Source of the DNA: Batrachochytrium dendrobatidis JAM81 | Taxonomy: Eukaryota > Chytridiomycota > Chytridiomycetes > Rhizophydiales | Direction: 5' to 3' | NCBI RefSeq assembly: GCF_000203795.2 | Contig: NW_006281108.1 | Coordinates: 67,868-131,867, forward strand | Length of the DNA stretch: 64,000 bases | Shown: positions 1 through 9,600 of the stretch, piece after piece | Numbering within the stretch: the stretch's first letter is position 1 | How the letters are laid out: every line of letters starts with the position of its first letter | Program-made: the position numbers and the translations under genes | Notes under the pieces: generated by a model | The model's database searches: none | Told to the model about the DNA's origin: nothing | What the model saw: the letters and a program-made list of their open reading frames with translations, nothing else

Positions 1-2381
1 TCTTTGTGTTGGTATCGATTGGGATAAACTACACACCGACCATTTGATACTTCAAGCAATCCTATATACTGATTGCGTGGTGATTCTAGATCAATGTCAT
101 ACACATCTTTCCAATACATATCAGATGCTCCTTGATCAAACCGATCAACAGCCTCGCGGTAATCGAGTTTGGGTGTGGTGATATTTTCCACGTCGTAGTA
201 ATACAGTCCAGTTGCAACAATCGATTCGTTAATTGGACCTTCAATGTGCCAGTTTCCCTCGTCGTATTTAGGTTTGGATGGTGTCAGTTGAATGTTGGTG
301 AGTTTGACAATGACTTGCAGATTACGACCACGCAGTGACACTGGCTTTGCTGATTCATATTTGGGTTCAAAATGTTCCGGAAGTATTGGTACATACACGG
401 GACGAATGACTTGAGTGTCTGGTTCCATATCATCATGATCTGACTGACTTGACGGTTCATATCCCTTTGTGCCATTGCGAATATCAATATACTTGAACAT
501 TGGATCCATCGTTCTGAACAGACTTTCAAATATTGGGACAAAACATTTGAATATTTTGGCAATGCATTTGTACATGTCTCGATGCCATATCGAATTCAGA
601 TTGTTGATGTATGAGTTGATGGTCACACTGCCATCCTGTTCGACACGGAATTCACTCGGAAGACATTGGAACTTGCGTGATATAAACCCGGAACTGCTGC
701 CAATGATGGGCGTATCCGAAACAAGTCGAGTCGATAGCAATATATCGCATGGTACCATTGTGGTGTATTTGAGTCGTATATCCAGTGGTGCAATCATCGT
801 TTGTCCATATACAACACTGTACATTGATGCATCAATCAGATTGTGCACCATTTGACCAGTGTTGTGATTTGATCCATGTTCAATATCCGATACATTTGTC
901 ATCAATCGCGTATATACATTGTCAGGTATGCCATTGTCCAGTATATACGTCAGTTCAACAGGTCCTGGTACAATTGTGCCCAATCCATCACTGCCATTAC
1001 AAACAAGCTGCTTGACAAAAACCTCGAGTTGTTCCAATGCAAGATTAAATGTTGATGGTGATATATTTCGATCGAGTGAGTCGGCCCTCCATTGCTCCAC
1101 AATATGCTGGTTTGTGATATCGATCCACCACATGGGTTTGCAAAGTATACATTGCAGATACTGGATATACCGCATCTCGACAAGTGTGCGTGCCTGTCCA
1201 TGTGTATCTCCGGCCATTCCAGATTTCATACCAATTTTGGCATTTTCATTGTATGGCTGAATGCTCGAACTAGCAGTCTGAACCCGATGCTGAAAACACG
1301 TTCCAATGATCTGATCAGCAATCCTTTTGTTTCTGTAGTCAGTATCATCCGATTTTACAATAGCCGTTAGATTTTCAAACATCTCGACTTGATTCAACTC
1401 GGTACGTATTGAACTGTCGGAATGATTGTCGGCAAAATCAACAAGTGTTCTAAATAGTTTTACAATACCATTATAACCATACAGATTTATATCTCTACGT
1501 GAATAAATAGTGTTGAGTTGCTTTACAATTCCATAATCTCGAAACACCTTGATCATCTCGGTCTTGTTTGTAGATTTCCGAATCATGTCGTTGATATGAT
1601 CAAACCGGTGCAAACAGTCACGTATATTGAGATTGCACATCGATATCGTCAATTGCTCAAAAACCAACGATCGTACAAGCGATACAGGAAAGTCGTGCAT
1701 ATTGGATGCAATTGTTCCAGCTACTTCGATTATGCGTGTTTTTAGTTCAGAGTTGTCGCTGTATCTGATACACAAGTCGTTCAGTATTTGAATCAAATCC
1801 AGCCTTATCAACTCGGCTGAAATCATTTCACAATCTGCATAGTTGCAAAAACTATGAATAGTATCAATACTTTGACTAATCACTGCTTGATTGACACTCC
1901 TGTATTCATGTCATGTCAATCCAACCATGTCAAATTTACTGATTGTGATGACTGGACACACATTCATGCATAACACCACATACCTGAGCGTATTGACCAG
2001 TGCTGAAATGATGCCACACTCCAATGCTTTTACTGGGTTATCACGATGAATGCTCCAATACATGGTTTGAAGATTTTCGATAAAACCAACAGCAACTGAA
2101 CCATCGGATGATTCCAGTCGTGAAACAAGTATTGATACCACGATATTAAACTAATGATATTGTTCAATGTCAAGTATACAATCAGATCAACATGACATGA
2201 CACTGTCCAAACTGATCCAATATTGTATCATTGTAAACATACATTTTCATCGTCAATCTCACTGCAAACGGTCGAGAACAGGTTAATCGACAATCTGAGC
2301 ACTTGTTGATCCGACTCGTGAACAATAATCTCAACCATAGACTTGATGTCAAGTTTACACTCCTCACTCCAGCGTTTATAA
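1..2381 (-). CDS. DUF4246 family protein with ARM-like N-terminal region, partial at both ends
   Basis: Minus-strand gene whose 3' end leaves the window. Readable exons are 2243-2381, 1984-2150 and 1-1899, joined by introns with GTATGT donors. The downstream exon stays open to the left edge. Its C-terminal part carries hallmarks of the fungal DUF4246 family: a segment near KYDEGNWHIEGPINE, then TGLYYYDVENIT, then GRCVVYPNRYQHK. The His-x-Glu of WHIEG and the later QH fit the metal ligands of a 2-oxoglutarate/Fe(II) oxygenase-like fold, which is known for relatives and only inferred here. Upstream, the exons encode leucine-rich helical pairs resembling armadillo repeats (for example QILNDLCIRYSDNSELK). 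The start and first exons are not visible and may lie in the sequence gap. The family assignment is firm; the biochemical role is not known. Confidence 0.75.
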
Positions 2382-2577
2382 CTGTAAAACTCTGTACATG
2401 TTTTTATCGCCTATATGCATATTGACACTGGGTGAGTTGGATTTCAACCATTTGATCAATATCAATCATGACTTGCCATCATTTTGACTTGACGACTTGG
2501 TGATTGCATGAGTTGTACAATTTGGTTGCTTAGTCGTTGTGATACTTTGAACTCATTATTACTGTACATCATTCTCA

Positions 2578-2610
2578 AAAAATACATATAGTATCAGTTT
2601 GTCACTAATG
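2578..2610 (+). repeat. left arm of a 33-bp inverted repeat next to the assembly gap
   Basis: This segment ends directly at the run of N. It reads ATACATATAGTATCAGTTTG then TCACTAATG, and matches the reverse complement of 3035-3067 with one visible substitution plus a short A-run difference. The arms face each other across the gap and a small open frame. That could be the terminal repeats of an insertion or an inverted duplication at the contig join. Confidence 0.7.
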
Positions 2611-2710
2611 NNNNNNNNNNNNNNNNNNNNNNNNNNNNNNNNNNNNNNNNNNNNNNNNNNNNNNNNNNNNNNNNNNNNNNNNNNNNNNNNNNNNNNNNNN
2701 NNNNNNNNNN
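2611..2710. other. assembly gap (100 N)
   Basis: Exactly 100 undetermined bases, the usual placeholder for a gap of unknown size between contigs. Upstream exons of the DUF4246 gene may be hidden here. Order and orientation across the gap rest on scaffolding only. Confidence 0.99.
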
Positions 2711-2711
2711 G

Positions 2712-2855
2712 GGTGGTCATATCCCCGTATGGATTATTGCTTTGAACAAAGAATTTGATGTTCCAATAAAAGGGCTACATTTGATTTTGACCCCTTCTCT
2801 GCTAATTGAGATCCAGAGGGATCCACGCTTCATGAAATTACAGGTGTTAAAATAG
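2712..2855 (+). other. possible C-terminal coding fragment after the gap
   Basis: Immediately after the gap the plus strand is open for 47 codons and ends at TAG 2853-2855. The translation has ordinary protein-like composition (it includes HIPVWIIALNKEFDVPIKG), unlike the surrounding AT-rich DNA. It may be the end of a gene whose body lies in the gap. I do not recognise a family. The opposite strand is also open here, so this is weak. Confidence 0.25.
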
Positions 2856-3034
2856 TTGTTAGATGTCCGTACCAATTTTGGGAGACATGGAAGAAGCATA
2901 AGTATATATTTTAGGCATTTTTCTAAAGGGGTACTTTCTTTTGGCTAAATGATCAAGCAGTTGTACCTGAAAACACTGTACCACATTGTCAAGAGTCACA
3001 CAACGACTCACAATAAACTCGACTGAATACAATT

Positions 3035-3067
3035 CATTAGTGACAAACTGATACTGTATGTATTTTT
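3035..3067 (-). repeat. right arm of the 33-bp inverted repeat
   Basis: Reverse-complement partner of 2578-2610, beginning CATTAGTGACAAACTGATAC. The two arms enclose the gap and about 320 known bases. No target-site duplication is evident outside the arms. Confidence 0.7.
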
Positions 3068-4278
3068 AATGTGGTGTGTTCATGTTTTATTGTGTGATAT
3101 GTTCAAGTCATGCGTGTATTGTATCAGTCTAGTGTGTATTGTAGTTGTTTGATACACGATGATCACATACTATTGCATTGGTAATACATGGTATGGATTG
3201 AATACACATCATGATCACACAGCTCAGTCACGACCCAATTGACACAAACAGTCGAGTCGTGTAGTTTGGGTTCAGCTCGACACATTTGTATTGTCAATCT
3301 CGGACAAAACATCAAAAGTGAATCAAGGTCAACTGGAACAATCAACAGACTGGATCTAGTATGTGTAGTCGAACTGGGCTGCATATACTGATTACAGTAA
3401 ACAACTCGAGTGTCGTTTTACTGGTTGTGGTTATGAGGACATGCCAGTGTTTGATGTATACATCGTTACAATGATGGGTCGGCAACAATGTGATGGAACT
3501 GGATGCGTAATATCAAAACCATGCCCAGAATACGTGATATAACAACAACTTGCAGCCATATTGACATAAATGAACCACTAAATAACAGTGTTGGTGTGAA
3601 ATAAACAGTTGCATTACTGACATGTGTCATGATTGTTGTTGAACTAGATTGCAATCGTATTCGAGATTCAGAATACAACAAATGAGTGTACAGAGTTGTA
3701 TTGACAATATCGACAGTCAAACACAATACATGAATGTGGGTTCAAACTTGATGATCGTATAATGTATGATTACTAAGAGTGCACAAAGTGTAGATTCAAC
3801 ATTATAGTCTGATTGTGTGTCATGATGATAGTCGTTGTATATCAAACACACAGTTTAGTCAATGTGTAGTAATCATTGTATATTGCAATTCAGAATACAG
3901 TCACTGCATGATGAATACTGGAGTGATCCATTTGACATGAATACAGTTGTAGAAGCAAAGCGTTTGCGGTTACACAACACTCATGAAGGGTGTGCTTTTC
4001 AAAATACCTGATCAAAGGGTCGTAAAAGCATAATTCAATTGACATGATCATCAAATCAATCAATATGATATTATGGATAGGGAGTAACATGCTGTCTAGT
4101 TTGATAGTGACCCACTACAAGCAATCAAATAGCCCTGTATAATTGGTTAACCTAAAAGGGTTAGGGTTGGTTTAATATACAAAAAATACAAATACAATCG
4201 ATTACGCTCAGTCTTATAATCGACACCAGTCTCGACACTCTACTTTGTACTAATCGTTTAAACACATTGACCAATCTG
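3068..4278. other. AT-rich intergenic region without a recognisable gene
   Basis: Only short open frames occur on either strand and none has convincing composition. The sequence is rich in TGTGTAT, TGATCA and TTGATATG-like words. A GGGTTAGGGTT motif near 4156 resembles two telomere units but is too short to call. The last 120 bases lead into the secreted-protein gene that starts at 4279. Confidence 0.6.
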
Positions 4279-5319
4279 ATGAAATTGGTTGATATTTTAC
4301 TTGTACTGACTGCGGCAGCAACCGCTAATGCAATACTGACACCGACTGATAACAATGGCTCACCACAAGCATCAGGCACTTCTAGTCAATTGTCTGGTCC
4401 AACCAATGATCTTAATCCACAAATTCCCGACCAAGACTGGCAAGATATAATGGATATAATTAATTCAAACACATCCAATGAAGACCAACAACAGCCAATG
4501 GATCAACCCAGTCCGAGCACTCCCAAACGAAGTCGAAAACGGCCAATTGATGAACACGGTTCAAGCATTTCCAAATATGATCAGAGACAATCGATGAATC
4601 AAGCCGGTCCGAGTGCTTCCAAACAAAGTCGGAAACAATCAATTGATAAACCCGGTCTAGGCATTCCTGACAAAGACTGGCAACGCCTAATAGATGAAAT
4701 CAATTCAGACACTTTTGAAGACTGGCAAGAACTGTTTGATATAGCTGGTTTAAATACTCCCAGTCAAGTTTCTGACCCAATTGATCAAGTCAGTCCAAAC
4801 ACTTTTGACAAAGACCAACAACCAGCTGATCAACCCAGTTCAGGTATTCTCGATCAAACTCAGCAACACCTAATGGATGCAACTGATTTAAATATCTTCA
4901 ACAAAGATCAGCAACAGCCGATTGATCAGTCCAGTCCAAGCACTTCCAGTCAACACCAGCAACAACCAATGAGTGAAAGCGAGTCAGACAATGCTGTTAC
5001 AAATCAAGTTATTGTATTAAACGAACAGGATCAGAGAACCTTTAATCGCATGAAGAAAAGGCTTGTAGAGTCTAAAATAATACGAAACAACAAATGGCAA
5101 GAATATCGTAGGTATGTAGACCTTGAATTCGAACAATGGTCGGCGTTAGCAATGGGCAAAGAAATATCTGGATCAACGTACGATCCAAACATTGAAGAGA
5201 AATTAAGAAAAGAGTATAAAAAGTTAAGTACAAGAGTATACGGTATCAAACAAGAATTGAAGATTTTTATGAAAAGGCGTGGTTTGAGATTCGAAGAACC
5301 GGACTCGGATTCAGATTAA
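4279..5319 (+). CDS. secreted low-complexity protein (lineage-specific type)
   Basis: Single-exon gene of 346 residues. The upstream in-frame codons lack ATG, so ATG 4279 is chosen; it begins MKLVDILLVLTAAATANA, a clear signal peptide with a cleavage-like ANA site. The middle is built of degenerate, polar repeats rich in Gln, Asp, Pro and Ser around a DQ-QQPIDQ-SPST theme, including two KQSRKQS-like basic stretches. The last 90 residues change character to a charged helical domain (EQDQRTFNRMKKRLVESKII onward, then KLRKEYKKLSTRVYGIKQELK) and an acidic SDSD tail. This layout of signal peptide, disordered repeats and small helical C-terminus is typical of the expanded secreted families of amphibian chytrids. 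Molecular function is unknown. It lies in a gene-poor stretch 1.1 kb before the CRN gene. Confidence 0.75.
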   Translation: MKLVDILLVLTAAATANAILTPTDNNGSPQASGTSSQLSGPTNDLNPQIPDQDWQDIMDIINSNTSNEDQQQPMDQPSPSTPKRSRKRPIDEHGSSISKYDQRQSMNQAGPSASKQSRKQSIDKPGLGIPDKDWQRLIDEINSDTFEDWQELFDIAGLNTPSQVSDPIDQVSPNTFDKDQQPADQPSSGILDQTQQHLMDATDLNIFNKDQQQPIDQSSPSTSSQHQQQPMSESESDNAVTNQVIVLNEQDQRTFNRMKKRLVESKIIRNNKWQEYRRYVDLEFEQWSALAMGKEISGSTYDPNIEEKLRKEYKKLSTRVYGIKQELKIFMKRRGLRFEEPDSDSD

Positions 5320-6431
5320 TGATCTGTCGATGATTTTGAATAAACTCTCAGCTTTCTGATGTGTTGATATTTGTCGAGTATTGTGAATGGATTAACAACC
5401 ATATCATTTATTGTGTATATTGTGTTTGGTATTACACCAACAGTTATTGGATTGTTGATTGATACATTGACATGGTTTGTTCCATATACATCAATGACAT
5501 GATAACAACCAGTGTTGATTGTAACTATCAGTCATACTTGCAATCACTTGTCAGTTGTGTGGTTGCTGGAGTGTTGAGATATGAAATCTGTTGACTTGCA
5601 CTGTATGTATGGAACCTTTGTATTTAGCTGGACTGTGATCACCAGCTGTGATATTACAGCCATTTCTGATGAAAGAATTATAGTAAGCAGGGATTCAAAA
5701 TAATGATGGTTGAGCAATGACCCACATAACCTATTCTGTTATTGTCCACCGCTCTTTCATCTTATAAAGACACTTTCATCGTTCTTTAATAAACAACGCA
5801 ATTACTTATCGATTCATTCCTTTGTATCTTTGATCTACTTGCCAATAATAATGAACATCAACATGCCACCATATGTCTGCGATCTTCATTGAGTCGATAT
5901 GATATTGCTTGGAATATTGCAGTCAGTTCAGTTCATTGGTTGACAGGAACAATCCACATCCACTTGTCAGATTTGGATATTTGACGACACATTTACAAAC
6001 CCAACAATTGACTGATTAGCACTGAATGATTAGTAATGATGGTTTTCAACTCGGTAACAATCGAATTGTACTGACCAACAATCCAAATAGAATCTAAACA
6101 TGTGTGTATAGACAATCTAACAGTGTTTGAATGATCATATAATGGCTATGTAATCAAATCAGTCATGCATACAAGTCTGATATGGTTGTGTCAAGTCAAG
6201 ACAATGGTTGCATTACAATCAAACTCAATCTGAATATTGAATATTGAAAAATGATAGTACTGACCAGTTGGATTGAAACTCGACTGGACAATACAAGTGA
6301 ATACATGACAAATGCTTAAACACTATTCAAAGCATGTGAATTTGTCTCACATGATATCGAGTTTTGAATGTGAGACAAAATCACGTTTTGTTTGATCTTT
6401 TTTCTTTTCCTTTCTTTTCAATAACTCCAGA
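5320..6431. other. intergenic region upstream of the CRN gene
   Basis: No open frame with coding character on either strand. Repetitive-looking short words (TGTATATTG, TGACATGG, GTGTTGATT) recur. The only clear structure is the 12-bp inverted repeat at 6341-6379. The last 40 bases before the ATG at 6432 are pyrimidine-rich (TTTTTTCTTTTCCTTTC), as in many fungal promoters and leaders. Confidence 0.6.
6341..6379. promoter_or_regulatory. perfect 12-bp inverted repeat with 15-nt spacer
   Basis: TTTGTCTCACAT at 6341-6352 is followed, after 15 bases, by its exact reverse complement ATGTGAGACAAA at 6368-6379. It sits 53 bp before the CRN start codon, a good place for a dimeric regulator site or an RNA hairpin if transcription starts upstream. 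The function is inferred from position only. Confidence 0.5.
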
Positions 6432-8156
6432 ATGACTAGGTTTTATATTCAATACAAGGACAACTCTCCAGTATCAATATTCACTTATTTTGTTGAAAAA
6501 CAAGTGGAAAAAAAAACACTCCTTACTGTTTTTGATCTGGTTTCAGCCTACAAGACAACGTCTTTTTTGAAGAATACACCAACCGAATTACTCACCATCT
6601 ATTCTGTAGTGGATGGAGTGGAAATGACTTACAACTCTTGGGATCCCATTTCTGCTCTTGGTGAAAATGGAACCACTGAGCTCAACCCGCTTATCATTAA
6701 ATCAAAAAATGATGATTACGATTGGAGCCATTTGTCAAGCTTTTTTACTAGCGAGTTTTCTGATATTAACGAGAACATACAAGTTGTTGAGACAGACCGT
6801 CAAGTCAAATTCAAATCAAAAGAATTGCGTATATTTTACAGTAATCAATGGCGTTTGGAAATAGGTCGCCTTCCAAACTTGCAGTTTCAAGACGTCAATT
6901 TTGAAACGGACATCCAAAAATGCGTAAATTCATTCATGGATGGAAACAAATTCCTTGGTCTTTTAATAGGACCTACAGGTTGTGGAAAAACCCATGAGAT
7001 TATCAATAGGGCAAAAAAGCAATTCACAGTCTTTATTGACGCTCGATCTTACCCAGCTTTAGATGACTCTGATGATGCCTCACTCTTCTCATTGAAAGAA
7101 AGTTTTAGAAGCATCACTTCAAAATGGAAAAAACCGAATCAAGACCTGCCACAACTTCGTACTATTGCTTATGCCTTTCTACTATCTCGTGTTCTGTTTC
7201 TCAAATATCTCAAGCAAAGGTATCCTAACATAACTCCAGCACAGTTTCTCATTCATCAATTGTTCAACTCAAGAGCTATTGAATCATGCTTTCTGAAACT
7301 GAAACTATTGTCTTTGGACAAATTGAACGACATACATTTCAACTATATTGACAATGATTTGCGCTGCCTCTTTTGTTTTGATCAAGCTCATGTGTTGGTC
7401 GAACATCTTGGAAGCACGATTATCTCGTCAATGGAGGGAAATCACATCCAACAAAACGGAGATGTGAATGAAGATTCAAAAAGAGGAACACTCTCAGTCT
7501 TGCTGTATGTTATCAAACGTGAGAGATTTGCCAAAAAGGTTATTTTTGCTGGAACATCATCAAAACTACGCAACATTGACAACTTTGGATCATTTGGAAC
7601 GAACCCTGTTGGTCCTCTTATTCTCAATGAATTCACAACTTGGGACTGTGAAATGGCGTTGGACTATGTGACTGCTTTTGTCGATATTCATCCGGATATT
7701 CTCAAGACTGTTCTTACCGACAACTATCGACCAAGAATTTTGGAAAACTTTGTATATGACTTGTTCAGTGCTGGAATCAATGACAATGACTCGGCAACGG
7801 CACAACGCATACGACTGAAAAAACAACATGCCTTTTCGAATATCAATGATATAGTAGAGGAATCTTACAATGCGGTAATTGATCGATTCACTCGTATGTC
7901 AATCGAACCTATTGCCAGAACCATCAGGGAAGATTCGCACACACATACTATGCTAAAGCTTATTTTATCATCAATGATGAAGACCAATCATGGACCAATA
8001 CACTGCCAACTGGATGAAAATCAAAAAGATTTTTTCATGGATACTGTTGGATCCATATATCCCATTAATGAAACTGGCGAATACTCTTTTTTTGAAGGAT
8101 ATGTGATAGATTCGCTTTTCACGTTATTCAAAAAAGAGCTTGAAGAGTATCATTAG
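6432..8156 (+). CDS. Crinkler (CRN)-type effector with P-loop NTPase domain; C-terminus displaced by a frameshift
   Basis: 574 codons from ATG 6432 to a TAG at 8154-8156. The first about 95 residues resemble the CRN header region, ending near ELNPLIIKSKN. No oomycete-type LFLAK motif is seen. A Walker A motif GPTGCGKT lies at residues 180-187 and a Walker B-like LFCFDQAH near residues 314-321, the NTPase part found in many CRN proteins. The frame breaks at an A6 run (8130-8135). The following 160 codons continue in another frame and look like the missing nuclease-like end, so this is either a pseudogene or a sequencing indel. CRN proteins are effectors delivered into host cells in oomycetes and chytrids. 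There is no classical signal peptide here. The family is clear from architecture; whether this copy is functional is doubtful. Confidence 0.72.
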   Translation: MTRFYIQYKDNSPVSIFTYFVEKQVEKKTLLTVFDLVSAYKTTSFLKNTPTELLTIYSVVDGVEMTYNSWDPISALGENGTTELNPLIIKSKNDDYDWSHLSSFFTSEFSDINENIQVVETDRQVKFKSKELRIFYSNQWRLEIGRLPNLQFQDVNFETDIQKCVNSFMDGNKFLGLLIGPTGCGKTHEIINRAKKQFTVFIDARSYPALDDSDDASLFSLKESFRSITSKWKKPNQDLPQLRTIAYAFLLSRVLFLKYLKQRYPNITPAQFLIHQLFNSRAIESCFLKLKLLSLDKLNDIHFNYIDNDLRCLFCFDQAHVLVEHLGSTIISSMEGNHIQQNGDVNEDSKRGTLSVLLYVIKRERFAKKVIFAGTSSKLRNIDNFGSFGTNPVGPLILNEFTTWDCEMALDYVTAFVDIHPDILKTVLTDNYRPRILENFVYDLFSAGINDNDSATAQRIRLKKQHAFSNINDIVEESYNAVIDRFTRMSIEPIARTIREDSHTHTMLKLILSSMMKTNHGPIHCQLDENQKDFFMDTVGSIYPINETGEYSFFEGYVIDSLFTLFKKELEEYH

Positions 8157-8595
8157 CACAAAAGGTAAAAAAACTACAGCCAAAGGAACATCACTTGAAG
8201 TCGTTATTTTGGCTGGTATGATCCAACAAAATAAACCATATCTTTCAAATGTCCTATCTAGTTTTGGTGTTTTGATTGCTGGTCTTGATGGTTTACAGTT
8301 TTCAACAATAGAGTGTAAGGCTGAAGATGGTACAATCATATCCGATAGACCAACAAGAGTCCTTTTTCGTCCTTCAAGCCAGTTTCGACCAGACATTTTC
8401 GCGTTTTTATCCAAACAAGTCTGCGTGTCATTTGGAATCAAGCTATATACATCAAAAATTCCTTCAGCAGTGTCTGCCGATAATCTTGAATCTACAAATC
8501 CAGACTTTTTCTTTATTAAAGCAGATCGGCCAACGAATAACGAAGCGTATTTGAAATGGCAGCAGAGTATATCTGATATTCTGCCAGAATTTTAA
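8110..8595 (+). pseudogene. frame-shifted C-terminal part of the CRN gene (restriction-nuclease-like domain)
   Basis: This frame is open from just after an in-frame TAG at 8107-8109 to TAA at 8593-8595 and overlaps the end of the 6432-8156 frame. It lacks its own promoter space. It encodes a compact domain containing FRPDIFAFLSK followed by SFGIKLYTSK, suggestive of the PD-(D/E)xK-type nuclease fold that ends many CRN proteins downstream of the NTPase. The shift between the frames maps to the A6 homopolymer at 8130-8135. ATG 8140 is available, but independent translation seems unlikely. Confidence 0.6.
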
Positions 8596-9600
8596 AGAGC
8601 GTTATTGCTCAGTAAATTTGATGAAACTCATCATTTCGCGAAACTGTCTGTTCATTATACTTTGACTCTCTTATTTAGTGCCCCGTTTTGCGTCAATACG
8701 GTGGTAAATAAAAGTGCTTTGTGGAAATACATCCATTAGCACGACTGCTCAACTGTGTATTAAACTACATCAGTCCGTTGTAGTGAACGGTAGTTTTTAA
8801 AAAACATTGAAACTATTAGTGTTTTCAAATCTAACATCAATAGTAGACATTTTAATAACTGAAGCAAGTCTGTAAAAATAGCATATCCATTTTTGCTTCA
8901 AACATTTTGTGAAAAAGAGATTTGCAGTGATGGATTTTTAATGGACTGTTTCCCATTACTGATTAGACACGTTTGCCAGATTGCTATTATCTAGCCATTC
9001 ATGGTTCATGCACTGCCTTTATCTACGGTTTGTTTTGAAGACAACTCTAAGCTAACAGATATTTGATATGGAGACATTAGCAAACATGTTAAATATGTAG
9101 CAAAACCACCAAACATTGCAGTTTGTAGCAAAAAATCGGAAAACAAACGCATTGGCTCAGGTGGGCCAATTTTTATAGATAAAGCACGAAACAACTTTAA
9201 TCACTCTATTACACCTGATTCAAAAAGCGTTTTGCTACCAACTATTCAGACTTGTTTTGATTTTCACCTGTACCCAACTCTATCACGTCTTACTGTGATA
9301 ACCTTGCATCTGCTATTTGATATCTCTTGGTAAGTAGACTATTATATGTAAACTCCTGCTTGTGTGTATCTTTTTATAGCCTTCCTTATCTAGTTGGCTA
9401 TTTTAAGATATACTTGACCTTTGTACTCTATCGCGCTCATATTGCAAGTTGCAGATACGCGAAATATGCAAAAAACACTACATGAAACCTTTCGAGTGAT
9501 TATATTTCTAACTTGACTATTAAATGCATCATTGTGCTTTTTTGTAATCTGCAGAATCTTGAATTTTGTCAGTCCAATATTAAATTATAGTCTTTCAAAA
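8596..9600. other. intergenic region between the CRN and GPI-protein genes
   Basis: No convincing open frame. It starts with one copy of the recurrent A-B-C module (8610-8703). A GTAAGT at 9331 and a TTTTTATAG about 40 bases on could be splice signals of an untranslated leader for the gene at 9601, but there is no coding support. Confidence 0.5.
8610..8703 (+). promoter_or_regulatory. recurrent intergenic module, boxes A, B and C (copy 1)
   Basis: Box A CAGTAAATTTGAT is at 8610-8622, a box B variant CTGTCTGTTCATTATAC near 8644, and a box C variant GTTTTGCGTCAATACGGTGG at 8685-8703. Between B and C it shares TATTTAGTG with the copy at 10472-10560. It begins 14 bases after the CRN stop codon, and the next plus-strand start is 900 bases downstream. 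This copy is therefore not tight against a gene start. Confidence 0.55.

Noticed and set aside
132..1745. Many short plus-strand frames at the left edge
   Set aside because: The minus strand is open throughout as a DUF4246 protein, which explains them.
4150..4170. GGGTTAGGGTT telomere-like motif
   Set aside because: Only about two units and embedded in ordinary intergenic DNA; not enough to claim an interstitial telomere.
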